Part shown: in pieces, positions 24,583 to 32,472 of the stretch
Layout of the letters: every line of letters starts with the position of its first letter
Position numbering within the stretch: position 1 is the first letter of the stretch
Origin: Gammaproteobacteria bacterium
Lineage (GTDB): Bacteria > Pseudomonadota > Gammaproteobacteria > JAABTG01
DNA: 64,000 nt
Direction of reading: 5' to 3'
Assembly (NCBI GenBank): GCA_034522055.1
Contig: JAXHLS010000006.1
Location: 1,235,741 to 1,299,740 of the forward strand
The notes under the pieces: model-generated
Databases searched by the model: none
Told to the model about the DNA's origin: nothing
The model's input: only the letters and a program-made list of their open reading frames with translations
Translations under genes and position numbers: made by a program

Positions 24583-25499
24583 TTGCTGATCTGGAGCACC
24601 CGTTCCATCATCGCCGGGATGTTGTCGTAGATATCCTCTCTTGGTTCGACGAAGCGATCCAGATACAACACGTCCAGCAGGGCCTGGCCTGCCGGGTCCC
24701 GATGCATGTTCATGAGGATGGATCGCAGGTCCAGCATGACATCGTCATCCAGGAAAACCCCCGCCACCACGGGTGGAAACCCGAACTGTATCGACCGCTC
24801 CACCACGCGGGTGCGGGCCGTCAGTTGCGGATCGCGCCGCGCCATCACCTCCCAGATGTAACCATCCACCGCCCCGGCATCGGCGACGCCCTCCGCCACC
24901 GCCGTGACCACCTCCGGATGGGACCATGTGAAAAAGGTCTGGCGAAAGAACTCCTGGGGCTCCCGTCCCAGACCCGTGATCACGAAGCGCGGATAGAGAT
25001 AGCCGGTATTCGAGCGGGGCTCCACGTAGGCGAACACCGCCCCTTCGAGATCCCCGTAGCCGCGGCTCGTCTGGTCGCGTGCCGGCACGATGAGATAGGA
25101 ACGGTAATAGGGTTCACCCTGAAACTCGGGGATGGCCACCAGTCGCAGGCTGGCGCGGTTGAACACGTAGGGGAAGGTACACAGCCACGCCGCATCCAGC
25201 TGCCCTGACAGCAACATGTCGGAGATCTCGGCGTAACTCTTGCGCCGCACGAAGCGCACGGGGCGGTCAAGGCGGGCGGACAGATACTCTTTCCAGCCTT
25301 CCAGGAAGGCCGCCTGATCCACCAGGAACACCGGCGTGATCCCGAAGTTGAACACCGCCGGATCGCCGCCGTCGTCCGCGGCCAGGGACAGGGGTGAGAA
25401 CAGCATCAGGGCCAGCACCATCCACGCGGCCCACCGGACGACGATGGGTGAGCCACCGCCCTTCCCGTCTCGATCCCACGATCCCTGCATGCCAGCCAT
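24579..25499 (-). CDS. PhnD-like periplasmic oxyanion sensor (AioX paralogue)
   Basis: 306 residues with a Sec signal (Met-Val-Leu-Ala-Leu-Met-Leu-Phe-Ser-Pro-Leu-Ser-Leu-Ala). The mature protein is a PhnD/phosphonate-binding-like domain: Phe-Gly-Ile-Thr-Pro-Val-Phe-Leu, Tyr-Ala-Glu-Ile-Ser-Asp-Met-Leu, Trp-Leu-Cys-Thr-Phe-Pro-Tyr-Val, Gly-Tyr-Leu-Tyr-Pro-Arg. The single Cys in the Trp-x-Cys-x-Phe-Pro-Tyr motif matches that of the AioX here (Trp-Val-Cys-Gly-Phe-Pro-Tyr); in Agrobacterium AioX one Cys (Cys106 as I recall) is essential for arsenite sensing. No ABC permease or ATPase is nearby, so it is a sensor rather than a transporter. A TTG at 25508 with better AGGAGG spacing is an alternative start. 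Confidence 0.88.
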   Translation of the reverse strand: MAGMQGSWDRDGKGGGSPIVVRWAAWMVLALMLFSPLSLAADDGGDPAVFNFGITPVFLVDQAAFLEGWKEYLSARLDRPVRFVRRKSYAEISDMLLSGQLDAAWLCTFPYVFNRASLRLVAIPEFQGEPYYRSYLIVPARDQTSRGYGDLEGAVFAYVEPRSNTGYLYPRFVITGLGREPQEFFRQTFFTWSHPEVVTAVAEGVADAGAVDGYIWEVMARRDPQLTARTRVVERSIQFGFPPVVAGVFLDDDVMLDLRSILMNMHRDPAGQALLDVLYLDRFVEPREDIYDNIPAMMERVLQISK

Positions 25500-25559
25500 G
25501 GTTACCAATCGGTTACCTCCTGCCCGCCGCAATTCGCCGCCATATTACCCAACGGTAAC
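25500..25559. promoter_or_regulatory. GGTTACC repeats / enhancer-like palindrome of the XSR-molybdoenzyme intergenic region
   Basis: Two direct GGTTACC copies (25500-25506 and 25511-25517, one helical turn apart) and a palindrome ATTACC-CAAC-GGTAAC (25544-25559). The last has the same form and spacing as GTTACC-ACGC-GGTAAC in front of porin-aioBA. It lies about 112 bp upstream of the putative sigma-54 promoter, the usual distance for an NtrC-type enhancer, and next to the divergent sensor gene, so it may act on both sides. Confidence 0.6.
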
Positions 25560-25669
25560 TCCTTCCTGACCTTGTGTTCGTGTCTGCATGTCCCGCGGGC
25601 GGGTCTGGAACCGTTCTCCGCCCACGCATCCGCTGCGTTGGGGCCCATCCCGGGCGCCCTTCGAGGCAT

Positions 25670-25686
25670 TAGGCACGATAGTTGTA
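25670..25686 (+). promoter_or_regulatory. Sigma-54-like -24/-12 promoter of the molybdoenzyme operon
   Basis: AGGCACG, four bases, TTGTA, against the consensus TGGCACG-N4-TTGCA: the GG of the -24 element is present; the -12 reads GT instead of GC. It lies about 122 bp upstream of the molybdoenzyme start and is the best sigma-54 match in this spacer. The adjacent sigma-54 activator supports it; the imperfect -12 lowers confidence. Confidence 0.5.
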
Positions 25687-25808
25687 AGTGAATGGCCGAG
25701 CCCCGGAAACGACCCTTGTCTCGGCGTCTCCGAAGATGAAGTGATGTCGCTTTTACACACGTTAAATCGCGCCGTCCATTACTCAGATTAAGGAGGAGTG
25801 ATCCCGCC

Positions 25809-28391
25809 ATGTATATATCCCGACGAAGCTTTCTGAAAGGCAGCGGTGCTTTGCTGGGTGTAGCCGGCGCCAGTGTGCAGCTTCCGGCCATCGCCAATGC
25901 CGCGGCCAAGGCGGCCTCGACCGGCGACGGCGCAGGCGGTATCAAGTACGTCAACACCATCTGCGTGCATTGCGTTAACTTCTGCGGCCAGCGCATCAAG
26001 ATGGAAGATGGCGTGATGCGGGTGGTCTATCCAAACCCCGACATCGCCGAATACTACAACAAGGGCATCTGCCCCAAGGGTGGCGCGGGCCCGTTCAACA
26101 CCTATAACCCCTACCGCATCAAGGCCCCCCTCAAGCGCACCAATCCGAAGAAAGGCCCCCACGAGGACCCGGGCTGGGTGGAGATCTCCTGGCAGGAGGC
26201 ACTGAATGAGATCGCCGGGCGTCTGGAAAAGATCAGGGCCGACGACCCGCGCAAACTCGTATGGCACCACGGCCACGGCAAGTATCTCATGCAGGACAAG
26301 TTTCCCAAGGCGTGGGCCAAGGCCTTCGGCACCCCGAACGTCGTGCATCGCACCACCACCTGTGAGGCCGCCCGCCACGTGGCCGACGAACTCACCTGGG
26401 GCTACCACAACTTCCTGCCGGACGTGGAACACACCAAGCTGCTGCTGAACTTCGGTGCCAACTACTTCGAGGCCGAGCAGTGGGCCCGCTGGCTGGACCA
26501 CGCGGTGACCGACGCCAAGGAACGGGGCCTCGAACTGGTCTCCATCGAGCCGCGGTTCTCCAACACCAGCGCCAAGGCGGACCGCTGGCTACCCATTCGC
26601 CCCGGTACCGACGTGGCGATGCTGCTCGCCATGGCCGGAGTACTCATCGACAACGGCTACGTCGACGAGGAGTTCCTGGTCACCACCACCAACGCGCCCC
26701 AACTGGTGGGAGAGGATGGCCTCATCCTGCAGAGCGCCGAGGGTGAACCGCTGGTCTGGGACGAGGCCTCCGGCAGCGCCAGGCCCTACACCGAGGGTGT
26801 CAAACCCGCCCTCGCGGGCACCTACGAGGTCGCCGGCAAGCCGGCCCGCACCGCCTTCCAGGTGCTGGCCGACAGCCTCAAGGAGGTCACTCCAGAGCAC
26901 GCGGAGGCCATCACCGGCGTCCCCGCGGAGACCATCAGGGAACTCGCCCTGCACTTCGGCAAGACGGCCATGATCGGCGCCACCGTGCTGGTGGACGGCC
27001 ACCGGGTGCGTTACCGGCCGGTGGCGGTGCACTCCTTCCGCGGCTTGGCCGCCAAGGAGTTCGGCACCCAGAACTGGCGCGCCGCCCAGATCGTGATGAT
27101 GCTGGTGGGCGCCCAGGATGCGGTGGGTGGCCTGCATCTGCACGGGGTCTACAAGGAACCCAAGTACTTTGAGGCCTCCAAGTGCGAGTACCCGCCGACT
27201 CGGGTCGACCTCCAGGAGAGCGTCTACTTCCCCCACGCCACCCATAACGTGTGCCAGCAGGTGGCCCACACCCTTCTGGACCCCAAGGCCTACGGCCTGC
27301 CCTACGTGCCGGAGATGCAGATCTTCTATGCCACCAACCGGGTCATGTCCACCGCGGATGCCCTCAAGCAGTTCGAGGGTTATGCCAAGACCTGGAACGT
27401 GGTCATCGACCTGGTACTCACCGAGACCGCCAGCCTCGCGGACATCGTCCTGCCGGACCTGTCCTACCTGGAATCATGGCACTTCGCCCCCACCCGCTGG
27501 ACCCCCGACAGCAAGCACACGGCCATTCGCCAGCCCCTGGTGAACGCCTACAACATCCCGCTGGATACCTGGGGGATCATGTGGGAACTGGCCAAGCGCC
27601 TGAAATTCACCGATGCCTACGTAGAGAACATCAACGACAACTTCAAGCTCAAGAAGAACCCCATGCAGAAGGGACGCGACTATACCCCCAAGGAGGCGGT
27701 GGCCCTGTTGTGGAAGGAGGCCACGGGCAAGCCCTTCGACTATGCCATCGAGCATGGCTTCACGGGCAAGCACGTCGACGCCCGACATCGTTATCTGGAC
27801 GGTGTCGAGAAACAGTTCAAGGGGCCGGGCAGACCCAAGATGAAGCTCTATGCCGACCAACTGGTGAGCTCGTACGCCAAGGTCAAGGACACCGTCAATG
27901 ACGAAAAGATCAAGAACCTCGACCTCGACAAGTACCGCATTGCCCTGTCTCCGATTCCCCTCAAGGCCCACGCCGCCCCCACGCCCCACCGGGAGGCGGA
28001 CGACTATCCCATCTACCTCATGACCTTCAAGCGCATGTATCGCAACCAGATGGGCAACACCGCCCTCAACCCCATCCTCAACGCCCTCGGGGATAGCGAC
28101 GAGAACGCCATCCTCATGAACCCGGTGCTGGCGACGGAGCTGGGCCTGATGGATGGCGAGCAGGCGCGCATCGAGACCCGGGTGGGCAGCGCCTCCGGCA
28201 AGGTACGGATCACCCAGGGTATCCGTCCCGATGTGGTGGGCGTGTCCTACCACTATGGCCATATCAGCCCGAACTTCCCCGACCATGCCAAGAAGGGCAC
28301 GTGGATCAACCAGGCCCTGGAACTCCACCCCGACGTGGTCAGCGGCATGAATTCCTTCAACGACACCAAGTGCAAGGTCGTCAAGGCCTGA
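25809..28391 (+). CDS. Unassigned periplasmic DMSO-reductase-family molybdoenzyme, catalytic subunit
   Basis: 860 residues. Tat signal Ser-Arg-Arg-Ser-Phe-Leu-Lys (residues 4-10). [4Fe-4S] motif Cys52-x2-Cys55-x3-Cys59-x28-Cys88, with Val-His-Cys-Val-Asn-Phe-Cys unlike ArrA or AioA. Probable Mo ligand Cys185 in Thr-Thr-Thr-Cys-Glu-Ala-Ala-Arg. The position of the ArrA Arg-Gly-Arg-Tyr loop reads His-His-Gly-His-Gly-Lys-Tyr (153-159), and it is not the ArxA-type Gly-Arg-Gly-Trp-Gly that I recall. The C-terminal molybdopterin-dinucleotide-binding domain (about 725-855) is complete. Overall it resembles the PadB/PsrA side of the family, but I cannot name the substrate. It heads an operon with an Fe-S subunit, cytochromes c, TorD and a sulfide-dehydrogenase flavoprotein; no NrfD or cytochrome b anchor is present. 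Confidence 0.9.
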   Translation: MYISRRSFLKGSGALLGVAGASVQLPAIANAAAKAASTGDGAGGIKYVNTICVHCVNFCGQRIKMEDGVMRVVYPNPDIAEYYNKGICPKGGAGPFNTYNPYRIKAPLKRTNPKKGPHEDPGWVEISWQEALNEIAGRLEKIRADDPRKLVWHHGHGKYLMQDKFPKAWAKAFGTPNVVHRTTTCEAARHVADELTWGYHNFLPDVEHTKLLLNFGANYFEAEQWARWLDHAVTDAKERGLELVSIEPRFSNTSAKADRWLPIRPGTDVAMLLAMAGVLIDNGYVDEEFLVTTTNAPQLVGEDGLILQSAEGEPLVWDEASGSARPYTEGVKPALAGTYEVAGKPARTAFQVLADSLKEVTPEHAEAITGVPAETIRELALHFGKTAMIGATVLVDGHRVRYRPVAVHSFRGLAAKEFGTQNWRAAQIVMMLVGAQDAVGGLHLHGVYKEPKYFEASKCEYPPTRVDLQESVYFPHATHNVCQQVAHTLLDPKAYGLPYVPEMQIFYATNRVMSTADALKQFEGYAKTWNVVIDLVLTETASLADIVLPDLSYLESWHFAPTRWTPDSKHTAIRQPLVNAYNIPLDTWGIMWELAKRLKFTDAYVENINDNFKLKKNPMQKGRDYTPKEAVALLWKEATGKPFDYAIEHGFTGKHVDARHRYLDGVEKQFKGPGRPKMKLYADQLVSSYAKVKDTVNDEKIKNLDLDKYRIALSPIPLKAHAAPTPHREADDYPIYLMTFKRMYRNQMGNTALNPILNALGDSDENAILMNPVLATELGLMDGEQARIETRVGSASGKVRITQGIRPDVVGVSYHYGHISPNFPDHAKKGTWINQALELHPDVVSGMNSFNDTKCKVVKA

Positions 28392-28409
28392 GGTTAGGAG
28401 AAAGACACC

Positions 28410-29099
28410 ATGGCGAAATTCGTAAGAGTCATCGATACCCAACGCTGCATGGGCTGCCGTTCCTGCCTGGTGGCCTGTCATATGGAGAACTACCTTACGC
28501 CGGACTCCCCCTGGAACGTGATGATGGAATGGGAGACGGGAGCCTATCCCAACGTGGGACGCAGCTTCGTCACCATGAACTGCATGCACTGCGAAGACCC
28601 ACCCTGTCAGGCCGCCTGCGACAGCGTGGGTGCCCGCGCCATCACCAAGAACGAGTACGGCGTCGTACTCATCGACTATGACCGCTGCATCGGCTGCCAG
28701 TACTGCAAGGTCGTCTGCCCCTACGGGGTGCCCCAGTTCAACGAGGAGGTGGCCACCCTCTACCCCGAAGGCGGCAAGACACCACCCGAGGCCCGCGCCG
28801 ATGCCGACCGTCATCCATTGCATCGCAAGCAGGCAAACGTGATGGAGAAATGCACCTTCTGCTGGCACAAGCTCGAGGAGGCCATCGCCAACGACGAGGC
28901 CCATCTCATCGGCAAACTGCCCCAATACACCCCGAGCTGCGATCTGGTGTGCCCGGTGGAGGCCAGGGTCTTCGGCGACATCGAGGACCCGACCAGCAAA
29001 CCGGCCCAGTGGGTGGGCAGAAAAAAAGCGGCCCAGCTCAAGAAGGAGTTCGGGACCCGGCCGCAGGTCTATTACGTACTCGAAGGGGGAGACTACTGA
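28410..29099 (+). CDS. Four-cluster ferredoxin subunit of the molybdoenzyme (DmsB/NrfC/PadC type)
   Basis: 229 residues with four Cys clusters: Cys-Met-Gly-Cys-Arg-Ser-Cys-Leu-Val-Ala-Cys (residues 13-23), Cys-Met-His-Cys-Glu-Asp-Pro-Pro-Cys, Cys-Ile-Gly-Cys-Gln-Tyr-Cys-Lys-Val-Val-Cys-Pro and Cys-Thr-Phe-Cys...Cys-Asp-Leu-Val-Cys-Pro. No signal peptide: it should be co-exported with the Tat-tagged catalytic subunit. Transfers electrons between the Mo/FeS subunit and a cytochrome c. Starts 18 bp after the catalytic gene with an AGGAG; its stop overlaps the next ATG (TGATG). Confidence 0.93.
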   Translation: MAKFVRVIDTQRCMGCRSCLVACHMENYLTPDSPWNVMMEWETGAYPNVGRSFVTMNCMHCEDPPCQAACDSVGARAITKNEYGVVLIDYDRCIGCQYCKVVCPYGVPQFNEEVATLYPEGGKTPPEARADADRHPLHRKQANVMEKCTFCWHKLEEAIANDEAHLIGKLPQYTPSCDLVCPVEARVFGDIEDPTSKPAQWVGRKKAAQLKKEFGTRPQVYYVLEGGDY

Positions 29100-29515
29100 T
29101 GCGCCGTATAGCAACGACTATGACAGGGGTGATGGTCCTGGGGCTGCTCACGGCAACCGCCATGGCCGCAGACTCGCGCCAGGCCGCCATCGACGCCTAC
29201 CCGGGCCTGACCGAACACGCCAAGATGATTCGCCGCGGCAAGCTCGAAACCGGCAAGCGCTATTCCATGCACGATGAAGAGGGCCGCTTCCACGTCATTC
29301 ACGTGGACGAGATCGACATGGAGTGTTCGAGTTGTCACGTGGGCGCCCGCTATGCCAAGGACTACCTGCTACTCGGCAGGGACCAGGCCGAGCGCAAGGC
29401 CGCCGGCACAGGAAAGGGCGAAACCGCCGAGGTAACCGACCGGGCGGTGTGCCTGGGCTGTCACAAGCAGGGCGGCATCGCCCAGCCCTGGTACCGCACG
29501 GCCAGCGAGCGATGA
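29099..29515 (+). CDS. Periplasmic dihaem cytochrome c
   Basis: 138 residues with a Sec signal (Met-Thr-Gly-Val-Met-Val-Leu-Gly-Leu-Leu-Thr-Ala-Thr-Ala-Met-Ala). Two Cys-x-x-Cys-His sites: Cys-Ser-Ser-Cys-His and Cys-Leu-Gly-Cys-His. The short spacing and the Glu/Arg-rich linker suggest a small NapB-like or split-Soret type dihaem protein, but the family is not certain. Its place between the Fe-S subunit and the chaperone makes it the probable physiological electron carrier of the molybdoenzyme, in place of a membrane subunit. Confidence 0.85.
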   Translation: MRRIATTMTGVMVLGLLTATAMAADSRQAAIDAYPGLTEHAKMIRRGKLETGKRYSMHDEEGRFHVIHVDEIDMECSSCHVGARYAKDYLLLGRDQAERKAAGTGKGETAEVTDRAVCLGCHKQGGIAQPWYRTASER

Positions 29516-30171
29516 GCACGGTATCCCGACATAACCCGGACGCCGCCGAGCGGGCCAAGGGGTGGTGGTTTCTGGCCCGCTTCTACGACACCCGGCCGGA
29601 CAATGCCTTTATCGCGGAGCTGCGCTCCGCCTTCGTGGGCGCCGGCGAGGCGCTAGGTGCGGACGAACTCGCGTTGTGGCGCTGCATCGACGCCGGTAAC
29701 CCGGCGCCCGAGGACGACCTGCTGCCGGAATACACGCGGCTGTTCCGCGGCATCGCCGAACACTACGGCCCCCCGCCGCCCTACGAGTCCCTCTACCGGG
29801 GCGCCACCGCCATGGGCGATGTGGCCATGGCGGTGGCCAAGTCCTACGCCGCATCGGGTCTCGACGGCCTCGCCGGCGACAACGGGCCGCCCGACCACCT
29901 GGCCACGGAATTGCGTTTTCTGTCCCTGCTGAGCCATCGCGAAATGGCGGCCTGGGATGCCGGCGATGACGATGGCGCACGGCAGGCGCTGCGGCAACAG
30001 CGGGCATTCCTCGACCATCACCTCCTCACCTGGCTGCCCGACTATGCAGACACCATCGCCGGTGCCGCCCGCAGCCCGTTCTACCCGGCCGTCGTGCGTC
30101 TCACCGCAGGCTTGGCCACGGACATGCGCGAGACCATGAACACTGGTGCCGCGCCCATGGAGGCAACCTGA
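29512..30171 (+). CDS. TorD-family molybdoenzyme maturation chaperone
   Basis: 219 residues, all-helical, cytoplasmic. TorD/DmsD features: Trp-Phe-Leu-Ala-Arg-Phe-Tyr near the N-terminus, Leu-Leu-Pro-Glu-Tyr-Thr-Arg-Leu-Phe (about residues 65-73), Pro-Pro-Tyr-Glu-Ser-Leu-Tyr and Asp-His-Leu-Ala-Thr-Glu-Leu-Arg-Phe-Leu. Such proteins bind the Tat signal of the catalytic subunit until the cofactor is inserted. Overlaps the cytochrome gene by 4 bp. A paralogue serves the arr operon at 50.2 kb. Confidence 0.9.
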   Translation: MSTVSRHNPDAAERAKGWWFLARFYDTRPDNAFIAELRSAFVGAGEALGADELALWRCIDAGNPAPEDDLLPEYTRLFRGIAEHYGPPPPYESLYRGATAMGDVAMAVAKSYAASGLDGLAGDNGPPDHLATELRFLSLLSHREMAAWDAGDDDGARQALRQQRAFLDHHLLTWLPDYADTIAGAARSPFYPAVVRLTAGLATDMRETMNTGAAPMEAT

Positions 30172-30172
30172 C

Positions 30173-31747
30173 ATGCACGCGGTGGCTCATGCCGAGGATT
30201 GGACGGATGAGGGCGACGGGGCGACGGTGGAATACCGGTGCCGGGGCAGCCTGCTGCTGTGCGGCCCCCCCGAGGCGGTCAGGCCGCTGCTGTCACGGCT
30301 GCCGGCGGGGCTGCGCACGGTGGCCGTGGCACCGGGGTTGGGTGGCCTCGGCAGGCCGCCCGCTCTCAAGACCCTCGGGGCGCGGGTGAGCCGCATCGAA
30401 GGGCATCTGGGGCGGTTTCGTGCCTATGGGCAGGGCTCCGACGGCGAACTCGACCTGGGTCCCTTGAGCACCAACAGGGACGGTCTGTTCGATCTGGTGA
30501 TGGATCTCGGCGACCCACCCCTGGATCCTCGCGAGGTGCCCCCCCTGGGCTATGTCCGATCCGCGGGCTCGCTGGCCGAGGCGGTAGAACGACTGGAGCA
30601 GCTGGCCCGCCTCGAGGGCACGGTGCACAAGCCACGCTATTTCGATTTCGACGCCGGGCTGTGTGCCCACACCCGCCAGGGCCGCACGGGCTGCCGGCGC
30701 TGTCTCGATGCCTGTGCCGCCGGCGCCATTGACTCTCCTGGGGGACGAATCACCATCGACCCCTACCTGTGCCAGGGCTGCGGCGGCTGTGCCCTGGTGT
30801 GTCCCACCGGCGCCGTCAGCCACCGGCGTAGCGCCGCCGCCCCCACCCTGGCGGCCATCGCGCGGGCCCTCGACACGGCCCCGGTTCATCCCACCCTGGT
30901 GATCCATGCCGACGCTCACCCGCCTACCGCGGCCGCGGGCGACATGGTCTCCCTGCCCACCGCCGCCGTCGCGGCTATCGGCGCCGACACGTGGCTGGGT
31001 AGTCTCGCCCTCGGTGCCGCCCGCGTGGTGGTGATGACACCGGCCGATCTGCCCCTGTCCAGCCGCCAGGCCCTCGCCACCGAAGTGGCAGCGGCACGCT
31101 GCCTGCTGGAGGGCATCGGCTGCGACCCGAACACTATTCATCTCCAGAATAAAGATGACGACACCCCGCCGGTGAGCGCGGGTGCAACCGTGACGCCGCG
31201 GCCGTCCCTGGATGTGAGCACCCTGAGCTCGGCCGGCGGCAAACGTGACCGCCTGCTGGTCGCCCTCGGTCATCTCGCCCACCATGCCCCAACACCCGCC
31301 CGCAGCGTCGGGCTGCCGGCTGGCGCGCCCTACGGCCGCCTGGGGATGGCGGTGGAGCGCTGCACCCTGTGCCTTGCCTGTACGGTCCTCTGCCCCACCC
31401 GCGCCCTCGGCGCCGAGCAGGGCGCGCTGGTTCTGGACGATGGCGCCTGTATCCAGTGCGGCCTGTGTAGCGATGCATGTCCGGAGCAGGCCTTGTCCCT
31501 GCTGGCCGATTTCGACGGTCGCTGCCTGGCGAGCGGTGCGGCGGGCCGCCGCACCCTTAAGGCGGCCTCCGAGCCCTATCCCTGTGCCGCGTGCGGGCGG
31601 CCGTTCGCCTCCCGGGCCCTGGTCATGCGCGGCATGGAGCACGTCCGGGACCACCCCATGTTCCAGGGCAAAGGACGACAGCTGCTGGAGATGTGCCCGG
31701 AATGCCGCCAGGCGGCGGCCACCGGCCTCGCCGGCAGTCCCAGATGA
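30173..31747 (+). CDS. Multi-[4Fe-4S] protein accompanying molybdoenzyme operons
   Basis: 524 residues, no signal peptide. Ferredoxin-type clusters lie in two regions: about residues 167-210 (Cys-Arg-Arg-Cys-Leu-Asp-Ala-Cys, Cys-Gln-Gly-Cys-Gly-Gly-Cys-Ala-Leu-Val-Cys-Pro) and about 395-445 (Cys-Thr-Leu-Cys-Leu-Ala-Cys-Thr-Val-Leu-Cys-Pro, Cys-Ile-Gln-Cys-Gly-Leu-Cys). The C-terminus has Cys-Ala-Ala-Cys-Gly and Cys-Pro-Glu-Cys, a zinc-ribbon-like end. Related proteins sit beside TorD in formate dehydrogenase clusters. A paralogue of the same layout (516 aa) is next to the arr operon. It may act in maturation or cytoplasmic electron transfer; the function is unknown. Confidence 0.82.
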   Translation: MHAVAHAEDWTDEGDGATVEYRCRGSLLLCGPPEAVRPLLSRLPAGLRTVAVAPGLGGLGRPPALKTLGARVSRIEGHLGRFRAYGQGSDGELDLGPLSTNRDGLFDLVMDLGDPPLDPREVPPLGYVRSAGSLAEAVERLEQLARLEGTVHKPRYFDFDAGLCAHTRQGRTGCRRCLDACAAGAIDSPGGRITIDPYLCQGCGGCALVCPTGAVSHRRSAAAPTLAAIARALDTAPVHPTLVIHADAHPPTAAAGDMVSLPTAAVAAIGADTWLGSLALGAARVVVMTPADLPLSSRQALATEVAAARCLLEGIGCDPNTIHLQNKDDDTPPVSAGATVTPRPSLDVSTLSSAGGKRDRLLVALGHLAHHAPTPARSVGLPAGAPYGRLGMAVERCTLCLACTVLCPTRALGAEQGALVLDDGACIQCGLCSDACPEQALSLLADFDGRCLASGAAGRRTLKAASEPYPCAACGRPFASRALVMRGMEHVRDHPMFQGKGRQLLEMCPECRQAAATGLAGSPR

Positions 31748-31852
31748 ACGGGCTCGACCCGCTCCGGAATTGAAGTGAAATCCAAAGGATGACCCATGAA
31801 CGACTGCACCACATGGGCTAAACCACCAGCGAAAGACAGGAGGGTATCCGTC

Positions 31853-32455
31853 ATGAGAAACACCACCCTATGGGCGGCGGCGATGCTGCTGGCGACCACG
31901 TCTCTGCCGGCCGGCGCGGCCGACGCAACCAAGCCTGACATCAGCAGAGCCAGCATGACCGCCCATAGCTGCGCCGGTTGTCATGGCGTCGACGGCTCCA
32001 GCGTGGGGCCCTCCATCCCGAGCATCGCGGCGATGGAGGAGGACCGGTTCATCGATGCTATGCTCGACTATCGCAGGGGAATACGCCATTCCACCATCAT
32101 GACCCGCATCGCCAAGGGCTACAGCGATGCCGAGATCCGGGGCATGGCCCGCTTTTTCGCCGACCAGGAACTGGTCCGCCGGTCCCAGAAACACGATCCC
32201 ATCGAGGCCAAGCTCGGCGCCCGCATCCACATGGAAAGCTGCAATCAGTGCCATCAGCGGGGCGGACAATCACCGGGACGGGGCGGCTACCTCGCCGGAC
32301 AGTGGATGCCCTATCTCGCCTTCACCCTCGAGGATTACCTGTCAGGCCAACGGCCGGTGCGCAAGAAGATGATGCGCAAGCTGCATTCCGTGATCGCCGA
32401 GTATGGCGAGGACGGCGTCGAGGCCCTGATTCACTTCTATGGCAGCCAGAACTGA
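31853..32455 (+). CDS. Dihaem cytochrome c (FccA-like)
   Basis: 200 residues with a Sec signal (Ala-Ala-Met-Leu-Leu-Ala-Thr-Thr-Ser-Leu-Pro-Ala-Gly-Ala-Ala). Two c-type haem sites, Cys-Ala-Gly-Cys-His (about residue 40) and Cys-Asn-Gln-Cys-His (about 135), in two cytochrome c4-like domains with Met-containing loops. The neighbouring flavoprotein identifies it as the haem subunit of a flavocytochrome c. A strong AGGAGGG lies 8 bp upstream of the start; the 105-bp gap after the Fe-S gene could hold an extra promoter. Confidence 0.88.
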   Translation: MRNTTLWAAAMLLATTSLPAGAADATKPDISRASMTAHSCAGCHGVDGSSVGPSIPSIAAMEEDRFIDAMLDYRRGIRHSTIMTRIAKGYSDAEIRGMARFFADQELVRRSQKHDPIEAKLGARIHMESCNQCHQRGGQSPGRGGYLAGQWMPYLAFTLEDYLSGQRPVRKKMMRKLHSVIAEYGEDGVEALIHFYGSQN

Positions 32456-32472
32456 AGGAAAAGGAGCAACCC

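Noticed and set aside
24579..25499. Phosphonate ABC transporter binding protein PhnD
   Set aside because: The fold is PhnD-like, but no permease or ATPase is nearby and it is fused by overlap to a kinase gene, the arrangement of AioX-type sensors.
25809..28391. ArxA (anaerobic arsenite oxidase) as a name for the 860-aa molybdoenzyme
   Set aside because: The three-component genes beside it suggested this, but the substrate-loop motif and the Fe-S motif do not match the ArxA pattern I know, and the ArxC-type membrane subunit is absent.
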